Source: Olsenella_K sp050953285
GTDB taxonomy: Bacteria; Actinomycetota; Coriobacteriia; Coriobacteriales; Atopobiaceae
DNA: 64,000 nt
Direction of reading: 5' to 3'
Assembly (NCBI GenBank): GCA_050953285.1
Contig: JBMNMK010000002.1
Coordinates: 372,001-436,000 of the forward strand
Part shown: positions 35,395 to 43,703 of the stretch, one piece after another
How the letters are laid out: every line of letters starts with the position of its first letter
Position numbering within the stretch: position 1 is the stretch's first letter
Position numbers and translations under genes: made by a program
The notes under the pieces: model-generated
Databases searched by the model: none
What the model was told of the DNA's origin: nothing
What the model saw: the letters and a program-made list of their open reading frames with translations, nothing else

Positions 35395-36516
35395 ATGCGC
35401 GCTATATCGCCTGAAATAAAGGAGCTTATGCGGCCTTCTGCTGCGACGCTTGAGCCCTACGATCCAGGGTTTTCTCCAGTAGAGATCAACGTGAGCGCTA
35501 ACGAGAATAACTTTGGCATGCCGGCTCATGTGCGGAAGAAGGTGGTGGATGCCATCTCCAACGTGGCCTTTAACCGCTATCCTTCGCCTCTGGCAACAGA
35601 TCTCACGCGCGCAATTGCTGCCTGGCACTGGGTGGATCCTGAGTCGGTATGCGTGGGTAATGGTGGAGATGAGCTGATCTTCAATCTGTTTGTTGCTTTT
35701 GGAGGAAAAGGCCATGTCCTGTTGAATTGCCCTCCCACATTTTCGGTCTACCAACTCTACGCAGAGCTGGTAGAAACTGAGGTAGTGGATTGTCCTCGTG
35801 ATCAGGTGACGCTCAAGCCGGACATGGATGCCTTTATTGAGGCGTCCAAACGGGCAGATATGGCAATCCTTACGTCTCCCAACAATCCAACGGGTGATGT
35901 GGTAGCTCTTGCAGACATCGAGCGTCTCCTCAAAGCATGCCCTGGCATTGTGCTGGTAGATGAGGCATACGGTGAGTTTGCCAAAGATGCTGTCAGTGCA
36001 GAGGTTTTGCTCTCAAGCTATCCCAACTTGGTGGTGCTCCATACGCTCTCAAAGGCGTTTGCCTTTGCAGGAGGTCGCGTGGGGTATGTGCTGGCAAATC
36101 CATCGGTGGTAGCAGCTCTTGCGGCTGTGCGCCAACCCTATTCCATAGACGCCATTGCACAAGCCGCGGCAGAGGTCTTAGTGGAGGAGCGCACGTCTTT
36201 CTCGCCCACCATTGCAGCCATTGTCTCAGAGCGCGAAAGATGCATCACGGCCTTGCGCGCCTATGAGGACTTAGGCATTGTTGTCTGGCCAAGCCAGGCC
36301 AATTTTTACTGCGTGCGCGTGCCGCATGCGCATGTGATCTGGCAGAGGCTCAAGGAAGAAAGCTCCATTTTGGTGCGCGATTTTTCCTCCATGAAGGGGC
36401 TTGAGGATTGCTTGAGAATCTCCATTGGCTTGCCTGAGGAGAACGATCGCGTCGTGTCTGAGCTGGTGAGACTGGTTAAGGAGGAAAACGATGGTGCGCC
36501 AAGCAAGCGTATCTAG
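35395..36516 (+). CDS. hisC: Histidinol-phosphate aminotransferase
   Basis: This PLP enzyme converts imidazole-acetol phosphate to histidinol phosphate. At 373 residues it is a typical class I/II aminotransferase: NENNFGMP near the start, GNGGDELIFNLF, TSPNNPTGD, VDEAYGEF, and the PLP lysine in HTLSKAFAFAGGRVGY. It starts two bases after hisD and overlaps hisB by 26 bases, so the operon is tightly coupled. Confidence 0.95.
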   Translation: MRAISPEIKELMRPSAATLEPYDPGFSPVEINVSANENNFGMPAHVRKKVVDAISNVAFNRYPSPLATDLTRAIAAWHWVDPESVCVGNGGDELIFNLFVAFGGKGHVLLNCPPTFSVYQLYAELVETEVVDCPRDQVTLKPDMDAFIEASKRADMAILTSPNNPTGDVVALADIERLLKACPGIVLVDEAYGEFAKDAVSAEVLLSSYPNLVVLHTLSKAFAFAGGRVGYVLANPSVVAALAAVRQPYSIDAIAQAAAEVLVEERTSFSPTIAAIVSERERCITALRAYEDLGIVVWPSQANFYCVRVPHAHVIWQRLKEESSILVRDFSSMKGLEDCLRISIGLPEENDRVVSELVRLVKEENDGAPSKRI

Positions 36517-37078
36517 AAAGACGCAAGAGACAGATATCCACATCGAACTCGACCTCGATGGCACGGGCACCTACGATATTTCAACAGGTGTGGGGTTCTT
36601 TGATCACATGCTAACGGCCCTTGCCCGCCATTCCCTCATGGATCTCACCGTCCACGTGACGGGTGATACCTGGGTGGATGACCACCACACGGTCGAGGAT
36701 ACGGGCATTGCGCTTGGCCACGCCGTGGCAGAAGCGTTAGGCACCAAAGAGCAGATCAGGCGTTTTGGTGACGCGCTGGTTCCTTTGGACGAAGCGCTGG
36801 TACTGGCAGCAATCGATATCTCTGGCAGAGGAGAGCTCTATTGGGACGTAGACATTGCGCCCCAGAAAGTCGGCACCTTTGATACGGAACTCGCTAAGGA
36901 ATGTTTCATAGGATTTGCCCGCCAAGCAGGCATAACGCTGCATCTGCGGAAGATCTCCGGAGAGAACGCACACCACATCATAGAGGCCACGTTCAAAGCG
37001 TGTGCGCGAGCTCTGAGGACAGCTGTAGAGAAAGACCCACGCGTGGTGGGCATTCCCTCCACGAAAGGAGTCCTCTAA
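36491..37078 (+). CDS. hisB: Imidazoleglycerol-phosphate dehydratase
   Basis: The 195-residue enzyme dehydrates imidazoleglycerol phosphate using a dimanganese site. It is the single-function form, without the phosphatase domain seen in enterobacteria. Metal-binding motifs are FFDHMLTALARHS, DDHHTVEDTGIALG and the repeat AHHIIEATFKA. It begins inside the end of hisC and its stop touches the hisH ATG. A separate histidinol phosphatase is not visible in the window. Confidence 0.96.
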   Translation: MVRQASVSRKTQETDIHIELDLDGTGTYDISTGVGFFDHMLTALARHSLMDLTVHVTGDTWVDDHHTVEDTGIALGHAVAEALGTKEQIRRFGDALVPLDEALVLAAIDISGRGELYWDVDIAPQKVGTFDTELAKECFIGFARQAGITLHLRKISGENAHHIIEATFKACARALRTAVEKDPRVVGIPSTKGVL

Positions 37079-37756
37079 ATGGTCTTAGTTCCACGCGATA
37101 AGAACATTGTGGTGGTTGATTACCACAAAGGGAATCTGTCGAGCGTCTTGCGGTCGGTCGCCGAGGCTGGTGGCAATGCCTCAATTGAGGACGATCCCAA
37201 AAGAATTGCTGCTGCCGATGGTATTGTGGTGCCCGGCGTGGGTGCGCTTGAAGACGCAATGGACTACTTGAATGGTTCGGGTCAGGCAGAAGCGCTCAAA
37301 AAGGCAGTCTCGCAAGGTGTGCTTTTCCTGGGCATCTGCCTGGGCTTGCATGTCTTGTTTGAGCGAGGAAATGAGCGCTCGCAGGACCACGAGGGCTCAG
37401 AGTGGGTCGCTGCACTAGGTCTTGAGAAAGGCTCTATCACAAAGCTGGAATCAACTCGCATGAAAGTTCCTCACGTGGGCTGGGATCAGATCCATCTCAC
37501 GGAAGCGGGCAAGAACTCCAAGCTCTTTTCGGGTGTGGCCGATGGTTCAAATGTCTACTTCACCCACTCGTATGCAACAAGTGATGACATAAATCCTGCA
37601 ACGGTTCTGGCGCAGACACACTACACCAGGTCATTTGCCTCCGCTATTGCTGAGGACAACATCTTTGGCGTGCAGTTCCATCCAGAGAAGTCATCGGCAA
37701 CCGGCCTTAAGATCCTCAGCAACTTTGTTCACATGGTTGAGAGGGGCAGGTCATGA
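37079..37756 (+). CDS. hisH: Imidazole glycerol phosphate synthase, glutamine amidotransferase subunit
   Basis: HisH releases ammonia from glutamine and channels it to HisF. The 225-residue protein has the nucleophile cysteine in LGICLGLHVLF, the oxyanion strand region VPGVGALEDAM, and the His-Glu pair in GVQFHPEKS. It starts directly after hisB and overlaps hisA by four bases (ATGA). Confidence 0.95.
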   Translation: MVLVPRDKNIVVVDYHKGNLSSVLRSVAEAGGNASIEDDPKRIAAADGIVVPGVGALEDAMDYLNGSGQAEALKKAVSQGVLFLGICLGLHVLFERGNERSQDHEGSEWVAALGLEKGSITKLESTRMKVPHVGWDQIHLTEAGKNSKLFSGVADGSNVYFTHSYATSDDINPATVLAQTHYTRSFASAIAEDNIFGVQFHPEKSSATGLKILSNFVHMVERGRS

Positions 37757-38496
37757 TACTCTTTCCTGCCATCGATCTCATCGCAGGCCAGGTGGTGCGC
37801 CTTGAGCGCGGTGATCGCCAGCGCATGAAGGTCTACTCACATGATCCCACAGAGGTTGCGCACGCTTTTGCGCGTGCAGGTGCACGCTGGATCCATGTGG
37901 TGGATCTCTCGGCCACCTTTGAGGAAGATGAGGACGCGCGCGCCAAAAACATCCAGGCCATAAAAGAGATCTGTGCGGTCGAGGGAATCTCGGTGGACGC
38001 TGGCGGTGGCGTGCGGTCGCTTGCGGCCATAGAGCGCCTTGTGCAAGCAGGCGTTTCTCGCATTGCGCTGGGGACGGCAATCGTGAGAGATCCGAGCTTT
38101 GCACGCGCGGCGGTGCGCACCTATGGAGACATGATTGTGGCAGATGTGGCTGCTCAAGATGGTATTGTCCGCGTCAATGGTTGGCGTGAGAGCGAGAAGA
38201 TCAAAGCGCTTGATCTGGTGGCCAATCTCGCGCGCAGTGGCTTCTCGCACGTGGTCTTTACCGATATTGCCCGCGATGGCATGCAGTGTGGCATAGACGT
38301 CGGTGCGTACGAGAGGATCGCGCAGGCGGCGGGATTTCCTGTGGTGGCGTCGGGCGGCATATCGAGTCTTGAAGATATTCGCTCGCTGGCGGCGGCAGCG
38401 CCGGGCGTGATTGAAGGCGCCATAGTGGGCAGGGCACTCTACGAGAAGAATTTCTCGCTTGAAGAAGCCTTACGCGCAGCTCAGGGCGACGCGTAA
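37753..38496 (+). CDS. hisA: Phosphoribosylformimino-AICAR phosphate isomerase
   Basis: HisA is a TIM-barrel isomerase that opens the ribose ring of ProFAR. The 247-residue protein starts FPAIDLIAGQVVRL with the first catalytic Asp. The second catalytic Asp lies in FTDIARDGMQCGID, and phosphate-binding loops are SVDAGGGVRS and VASGGISSLED. In some actinobacteria a PriA enzyme also does the TrpF step; I could not tell the two apart by eye. Confidence 0.93.
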   Translation: MILFPAIDLIAGQVVRLERGDRQRMKVYSHDPTEVAHAFARAGARWIHVVDLSATFEEDEDARAKNIQAIKEICAVEGISVDAGGGVRSLAAIERLVQAGVSRIALGTAIVRDPSFARAAVRTYGDMIVADVAAQDGIVRVNGWRESEKIKALDLVANLARSGFSHVVFTDIARDGMQCGIDVGAYERIAQAAGFPVVASGGISSLEDIRSLAAAAPGVIEGAIVGRALYEKNFSLEEALRAAQGDA

Positions 38497-38589
38497 GAAG
38501 CGGGCGTTGGATTTGGCGGATAGAGCGAGGCATCTGGGGTGGTCGGTGGCGCGCAAGCGCTGCGCCAGATGGGATACAAAGGGGAGCAC

Positions 38590-39360
38590 ATGCTGACAAA
38601 ACGAGTCATTCCGTGCTTGGATGTAAAAGATGGACGTGTGGTCAAAGGTGTCAACTTTGTCGATCTGAGAGATGCGGGAGACCCCGTAGAGCTGGCGCGC
38701 GCCTATGACCATGAAGGTGCCGATGAGGTGGTGTTTCTCGATATCACAGCAACCAGTGATAAGAGAAAGACGACCGTGGATTTGGCGTCGCGCGCGTCGT
38801 CGGAGCTGAGGATTCCCTATACCGTGGGCGGTGGCTTTCGCACGCTTCAAGATATGATTACCATGATCTCTGCTGGCGCAGATAAGGTTTCGCTCAATTC
38901 TGCGGCGGTGGCAGATCCTTCGCTCATCACGCTGGCATCTCAAGCGTTTGGCAGCCAGGCGGTGGTGGTGGCCATAGATGCCAAGCGGACGGGTAAGCAG
39001 GACAAATGGGAAGTCTATACGGCGGGCGGACGCACGCCAACAGGCATTGATGCGGTTGGCTGGGCAGAGGAAGCGGCTAGGCGCGGTGCTGGTGAGATCT
39101 TACTGACCAGCATGGATAGAGACGGCACCAAGGAGGGCTTTGACCTGGCACTCACGCGCGCCGTTGCTCGTGCGGTGCCTATTCCAGTCATTGCCTCAGG
39201 TGGCGTGGGTACGCTCGAGCACTTTGCCGAGGGCATCATAGAAGGCGAGGCAGATGCGGTACTTGCAGCTTCCGTGTTTCACTTTGGCACGTTCTCGATC
39301 CGCCAAGTGAAGGAGTACATGGCGTCGCAAGGCATTCCGGTGAGGCTCGATTTCTCGTGA
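38590..39360 (+). CDS. hisF: Imidazole glycerol phosphate synthase, cyclase subunit
   Basis: HisF closes the imidazole ring using ammonia from HisH and releases AICAR to purine synthesis. The 256-residue TIM barrel shows TKRVIPCLDVKDGRVVKGV with the catalytic Asp, the second Asp in LLTSMDRDGTKEGFD, and phosphate loops TVGGGFRT and IASGGVGTLE. The ATG at 38590 follows GGGGAG; an upstream in-frame start at 38539 lacks homology. It ends the main run of his genes. Confidence 0.96.
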   Translation: MLTKRVIPCLDVKDGRVVKGVNFVDLRDAGDPVELARAYDHEGADEVVFLDITATSDKRKTTVDLASRASSELRIPYTVGGGFRTLQDMITMISAGADKVSLNSAAVADPSLITLASQAFGSQAVVVAIDAKRTGKQDKWEVYTAGGRTPTGIDAVGWAEEAARRGAGEILLTSMDRDGTKEGFDLALTRAVARAVPIPVIASGGVGTLEHFAEGIIEGEADAVLAASVFHFGTFSIRQVKEYMASQGIPVRLDFS

Positions 39361-39382
39361 CTGTGGACAGTGCGTGTCAAGG

Positions 39383-40249
39383 CTAGATGGCGTAGATGGG
39401 GGAGAGCAGCATGCGTCCGTCCACGGTGCTTTTCTCCAGCAGCTGATCCCATGCGTCGACGTTGCTCTTGATGGTCAGGCGCACGGATTGTCCGTCTAAG
39501 ATGTTGAGCTCATCAAAAACGGCATGTTCAAGGGAGGTTACGCGTTCAAACGTTGTCGTCTGCTGCTCTACAATCTCTTGCGAGTAGCCCATTACATGGA
39601 GCGCCGCGCTGATGCGGGGGTTTCTGTCCTCCACTAATGACGTGCGCACACCGCGGTTGGAATTGCCGCAGGGCGCCAGCGTGCCTGGAGAGACAATCTG
39701 CAGCCTGTTGTTAAAGACCGTCACGTGGATATAGCTGGGGCTTCTATAGGATCGGTGCATGAGCGCTCCCATGAGACCGTCTATCCACATCTGCCGCGGA
39801 TATGCAGAAACACGCTTGAATACGCCGTCAGTATCCAGAAAGGTCACATGTCCGCTCAGCTTGAAAATGGTCTTTTCGGTCTCTTCAAGAAGCGTCGGCA
39901 ACGGCCCGTCCAAGATAAGATCTCTGATGCAAAGGGGCTCGTCAGTATGAGAGAGCGTGGCAAATTTGCTCACGTGGATGCGATCACACGGAATGAACAG
40001 CGAAGGATTTCTGGCAAACAGAATGACAGCACCTTTGGTGAGCTGTCCCTGGGCGAAAAACCCCTGCTCTTCAAGTGTGCTTTTGGCATCGCGGCCACTT
40101 CCCAGCGCGTCCAGATAGCGCTCGAGCACCTGCGCATCAAGATCATCCAGCGTCGCTGCGCAGCACGGCTCATCCTCAAAGGCGCAATGACCTTTGAGCG
40201 ATGCATCCGTGTAACATGACGTGCTACCCACCGACCAGACCTTATCCAT
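39383..40249 (-). CDS. Truncated AlbA_2/RecG-C-type ATPase-like regulator
   Basis: The 288-residue protein resembles the central and C-terminal parts of COG2865-type regulators. It has LTKGAVILFARNPSLFIPCDRI, then GPLPTLLEETE, then an ATPase-like region with GALMHRSYRSPSYIHVTVFNNRL and EDRNPRISAALHVMGY. The N-terminal AlbA_2 (Schlafen-like) DNA-binding domain of full-length members is absent. In the ATPase motif the usual Asn before ALxHRxY is Gly. It lies on the opposite strand between hisF and hisI. It is probably a degenerate remnant or a protein with a changed role. Confidence 0.65.
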   Translation of the reverse strand: MDKVWSVGSTSCYTDASLKGHCAFEDEPCCAATLDDLDAQVLERYLDALGSGRDAKSTLEEQGFFAQGQLTKGAVILFARNPSLFIPCDRIHVSKFATLSHTDEPLCIRDLILDGPLPTLLEETEKTIFKLSGHVTFLDTDGVFKRVSAYPRQMWIDGLMGALMHRSYRSPSYIHVTVFNNRLQIVSPGTLAPCGNSNRGVRTSLVEDRNPRISAALHVMGYSQEIVEQQTTTFERVTSLEHAVFDELNILDGQSVRLTIKSNVDAWDQLLEKSTVDGRMLLSPIYAI

Positions 40250-40395
40250 GATCCACCCGCAATCTAGGGCTTACGCAATGCCTTGTTTACAGCAAAGATA
40301 TGGTTCTTTTTACCGTGCTATGAGCGCGCTATGCGTCCCAATCCGGGAACGGCAGCTCATCTTCTGTCAGCTTTACAGAGAGAGGTGGTACTGAC

Positions 40396-40767
40396 ATGCA
40401 AGAAATCGCCCAGTATGCAGGAGAGATGCTGCAAGAGGCAAGCGTGAGCCAGACGCAGCTGGCGTTTGATGAAAAAGGCCTCATCCCCGTGGTCGTTCAG
40501 CAGGAGAAAACGGGCGAGATCTTGATGGTTGCCTGGGCAAACAAAGAGGCCATACGCCTCACATTCAAGACCCATACCAGCTGGTTTTGGTCACGTTCTC
40601 GTCAAGAGCTCTGGAATAAAGGCGCTACCAGCGGCAATATGCAGCAGGTGAAGTATGTGTTAGCAGATTGCGATAAGGACACGCTGGTGTATGTGGTTGA
40701 CTCACCAGGGCCTGCCTGCCACACCGGTCACCGGAGCTGCTTCTTCACGCAGCTGGTAGACGGCTAA
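40396..40767 (+). CDS. hisI: Phosphoribosyl-AMP cyclohydrolase
   Basis: HisI opens the adenine ring of phosphoribosyl-AMP, the third step of histidine synthesis. The 123-residue protein is the single-function form, with WANKEAIRLTFKT, SGNMQQVKYVLADCDKDTL and the zinc site PGPACHTGHRSCFF. HisE, often fused or adjacent, is not found. It is cut off from hisF by the opposite-strand ATPase-like gene and so needs its own promoter, which I could not place. The ATG at 40396 follows GAGAGAGG. Confidence 0.93.
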   Translation: MQEIAQYAGEMLQEASVSQTQLAFDEKGLIPVVVQQEKTGEILMVAWANKEAIRLTFKTHTSWFWSRSRQELWNKGATSGNMQQVKYVLADCDKDTLVYVVDSPGPACHTGHRSCFFTQLVDG

Positions 40768-40770
40768 CAG

Positions 40771-40800
40771 CTCAGCCATGGCTGGCACGCCGGCCATGGC
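40771..40800. terminator. Hairpin between convergent hisI and racemase genes
   Basis: CAGCCATGGC and GCCATGGCTG form a perfect 10-bp stem around a 10-base loop; the first arm is itself the start of a 12-base palindrome. There is no T-run, so it would be a weak or factor-aided terminator in both directions. Confidence 0.5.
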
Positions 40801-40817
40801 TGGTGGCACACCCACTG

Positions 40818-41543
40818 CTAGCGCACGTTCTTCTCGTCCAGCTGACGCGCTTGGTAGAAGTCGACGCAGCGGTCAGCCAGAATATCGAGTGAATCGTAGA
40901 GGTAGGAGGGTCGCGCGGCCAGATCTTGATAGATAACGGAGAGCTCCGTGCAACCAACCACCACCGCATCGGCGCCCGCCTGGTGGAGGCGCTCGGCGAT
41001 GCCCAAGAATTGCTCCAGGTCATAGGGCTTATTGGCCTTCACGCAGTCATAGATGAGACTCATGAGCGCTGCGCGGTCATCCTTGGAGGGAATAATGGTC
41101 TTGAGCTGAGCCTTCTGGAAGTAGTTTTGGAAGACGCCGGATTCAATGGTTCCGTCGGTTGCCATGAGGCCAACGTGGCCGCCGGCGCCTACCTGCTTAG
41201 CAATGTGACCGGCGGTCTCCGACATGATATTCAGCACAGGAATATTCACCGCATCGACGATGGCATCGTAGAAGTAGTGCGCGGTGTTGCAGGCAATGGC
41301 CAGGTAATCGGCCCCGGCCTCTTCGAGCCGGTGCGCAACCTTGACCATCTCCGGCTGCGGGTTGGGCTGGGTCTGGTCAAGAATATATGCCGTTCTATCA
41401 GGAATCTGCGGGTCGTTAAAGACAATCATGGGGATGTTGTCCTGGTCACGTTTGGCCGGCGTCTTCTGGATGATGGCTTTCATGAAATATGCCGTGGCCA
41501 AAGGCCCAACGCCGCCCAGGATGCCTAGTACTGGTTTCTGCAT
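40818..41543 (-). CDS. Aspartate/glutamate racemase family protein
   Basis: The 241-residue cofactor-independent racemase interconverts L- and D-aspartate or glutamate. The two catalytic cysteines are Cys85 (IACNTAHYF) and Cys198 (VVGCTELSV). The N-terminal GILGGVGPLATAYFM loop is typical of aspartate racemase rather than MurI. The ATG at 41543 has GGAG upstream on its strand; the extension to 41648 runs into the region upstream of murJ. It is divergent from murJ and the FemX/ATP-grasp fusion gene, so it could supply D-Asp or D-Glu for peptidoglycan. Confidence 0.87.
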   Translation of the reverse strand: MQKPVLGILGGVGPLATAYFMKAIIQKTPAKRDQDNIPMIVFNDPQIPDRTAYILDQTQPNPQPEMVKVAHRLEEAGADYLAIACNTAHYFYDAIVDAVNIPVLNIMSETAGHIAKQVGAGGHVGLMATDGTIESGVFQNYFQKAQLKTIIPSKDDRAALMSLIYDCVKANKPYDLEQFLGIAERLHQAGADAVVVGCTELSVIYQDLAARPSYLYDSLDILADRCVDFYQARQLDEKNVR

Positions 41544-41694
41544 GACCAATCTCCGTAGACTTAGTGATATGTGTGGTTTTGCGTACACTTCTCCTACACT
41601 AACAAAGTTACCCTTTCTCATGCGACGAGAAACAACATGTGTTGGCATGATGGTGGAGCGTGAACGATCAGCTCAGCTCCGTGAGAGGATGTTC

Positions 41695-43461
41695 ATGGCA
41701 GAACCAAAGCACATGAAGCAGCATATTCCAGCCTCTGATTTGCTGGGCGAGAAGAACGGGCGCGCGCAGGCCGCCGCGCACATGGGAGCCGGCCAGCCGC
41801 CGGCGTCGCCCGCTGCTGCGCCGGAGGCCGCACCCGCCGCCGCGTCCGAACCCGCCGCCGTGTCCGAACCCGCCGACGCAGGCACGACGTCGATCTCGGT
41901 GACCAAATCCGCAGCGCTTATGAGCGTCCTCGTTATCGTCTCTCGCATCACGGGACTCATGCGAACCTGGGGGCAGGCCATCGCGCTGGGCGTCACCGGT
42001 CTCTCCAGCGTCTATACCGTTGCAAACAACATGCCTAACATGCTCTATGAGCTCGTGGCTGGAGGCGTTATCATGACCGCCTTCTTGCCCACCTACCTGG
42101 CGGTACACAAGAAGGCAGGGCAGAAGGGTGCAGCGCGATACGCATCAAATCTTTTCACCATTGTGGCGCTGGCCATGATTGTGCTTACCGTGATCTCGCT
42201 CTTCTTTGCAGATTTCATCATCTGGACCAACTCCGCCGGCGCACAGGAAGGGTTTGACCACGATCTTTCTGTCTATTTCTTCCGATTCTTTGCAATAGAA
42301 ATAGTACTTTATGCGCTCTCATCAATAATCTCCGGCATCCTGAACGCGGAGCGAGACTATTTTTGGAGCAACGCGGCGCCTATCTTCAACAACGTGATCT
42401 GTACGCTTTCGTTTGTGATCTACCTGGTAGCAAAGGATAGCCAGCCAGCGCTTGCCATCTTGGCGCTCGCTATAGGCAACCCGCTCGGCGTCCTGGTGCA
42501 GGTGCTCTTGCAGATCCCGTCGCTTCACCGCCACGGCATCAGGCTGCATTTTGTGGTGGACCTCCACGACCCTGCGCTCAAAGACATGCTTTCCATCGGC
42601 CTGCCGACCCTCGTGGTAACGATAGCTTCGTTTCCCACGGTAGCGGTCATGTCGTCTGCAGCATCACAGATCACGGCGGCAGGGCCCTCCATTGCCTACT
42701 ATTCACGCATCTGGTACATGCTGCCGTACTCCGTTTTTGCGGTTCCCATCACGGTGGCCCTCTTCACGGAGCTCTCTCATTTTGCTACCGATAAGGACAT
42801 GGACTCGTTCAAATCCGGCATGCTCTTTGGTATCAACCGCATCAATTTCTGGCTCGTACCGTTCGCGCTGTACCTGATGGTTTTTGCCCCCGAGCTCTCC
42901 TACATCCTCGCCGCCGGCCGCATCGACGCCCAAGCACTGTCGGATATGTCTATTTACCTGGTATTTCTGTCGATAGCCCTTCCGGTTTATGGCATTTCAA
43001 CGCTGCTTCAAAAGGTCTGCTCAGCTCTTCACAAGATGCGGGTCTATGCGCTGGCAAGTGTGATTGCTGCGGCGGTACAGGTGGCGTTTTGCCTGGCATT
43101 GGCACCGCTTTTGGGACTAGCGGGCGTGGCCTTCTCATCCACGCTGTTCTATGCAGCGGTAGACGTGGTGACCTTTATCAATTTGAAGTCAGAGCTGGGA
43201 TCGCTCGGTACGCGCTCAATTGCGGCCTCGTTTGTGCGCTCGCTGGCCATAGGCCTTGCGGGAGCTGCTGTGGCTGCACTCATTCTCGCTGGTCTAGATA
43301 GGTATCTGGGGGGCGTACAGTCGCTCATCACAGCCGTCATTTATTGTGTGGTGGCGGGGATACCTGCCGTTGTTACCACCTACGGCGCAGCTCTTCTCGC
43401 CAAGATCCCAGAGTCAAAGGAGATCCACGCGCTCATGGCCAAGGTGCGTCGCAGGGGATAG
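41695..43461 (+). CDS. murJ: Lipid II flippase MurJ
   Basis: MurJ moves lipid-linked peptidoglycan precursor across the membrane. The 588-residue protein has a 60-70 residue Ala/Pro/Glu-rich cytoplasmic N-terminal extension, then a MATE-like core of about 14 helices. MviN-family features include VSRITGLMRTWGQA, YTVANNMPNMLYELVAGGVIMTAFLP, and AYYSRIWYMLPYSVFAVPI. The ATG at 41695 is spaced six bases from AGAGG; earlier in-frame starts overlap the racemase gene. The Ala/Pro tail is poorly conserved in sequence but common in actinobacteria. Confidence 0.93.
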   Translation: MAEPKHMKQHIPASDLLGEKNGRAQAAAHMGAGQPPASPAAAPEAAPAAASEPAAVSEPADAGTTSISVTKSAALMSVLVIVSRITGLMRTWGQAIALGVTGLSSVYTVANNMPNMLYELVAGGVIMTAFLPTYLAVHKKAGQKGAARYASNLFTIVALAMIVLTVISLFFADFIIWTNSAGAQEGFDHDLSVYFFRFFAIEIVLYALSSIISGILNAERDYFWSNAAPIFNNVICTLSFVIYLVAKDSQPALAILALAIGNPLGVLVQVLLQIPSLHRHGIRLHFVVDLHDPALKDMLSIGLPTLVVTIASFPTVAVMSSAASQITAAGPSIAYYSRIWYMLPYSVFAVPITVALFTELSHFATDKDMDSFKSGMLFGINRINFWLVPFALYLMVFAPELSYILAAGRIDAQALSDMSIYLVFLSIALPVYGISTLLQKVCSALHKMRVYALASVIAAAVQVAFCLALAPLLGLAGVAFSSTLFYAAVDVVTFINLKSELGSLGTRSIAASFVRSLAIGLAGAAVAALILAGLDRYLGGVQSLITAVIYCVVAGIPAVVTTYGAALLAKIPESKEIHALMAKVRRRG

Positions 43462-43703
43462 CAGCCTGGCAAGCATTGCGCTGCTGCTGCATGACTTTCT
43501 CGCCCAACGGCTCACGGCCTCACGCCGGCAACTCACGGTCTCGCACGACGGCCGCGTGCGAACCACTCGTGGAGTCCGCGTGACTTCTGTAGTCCGCGTG
43601 CAATCGTGGGTAACGTGTGAGCAGAGCGTAAAATTGAAGGTTGGAAAATGCGGCGTCGCGCCGCTTGGTTTGTATGCGGACAACAGGTTCGCTTGGAGGC
43701 TTC

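Noticed and set aside
41341..41694. Extended N-terminus for MurJ
   Set aside because: It is antisense to the racemase gene, and the spacing from AGAGG supports 41695.
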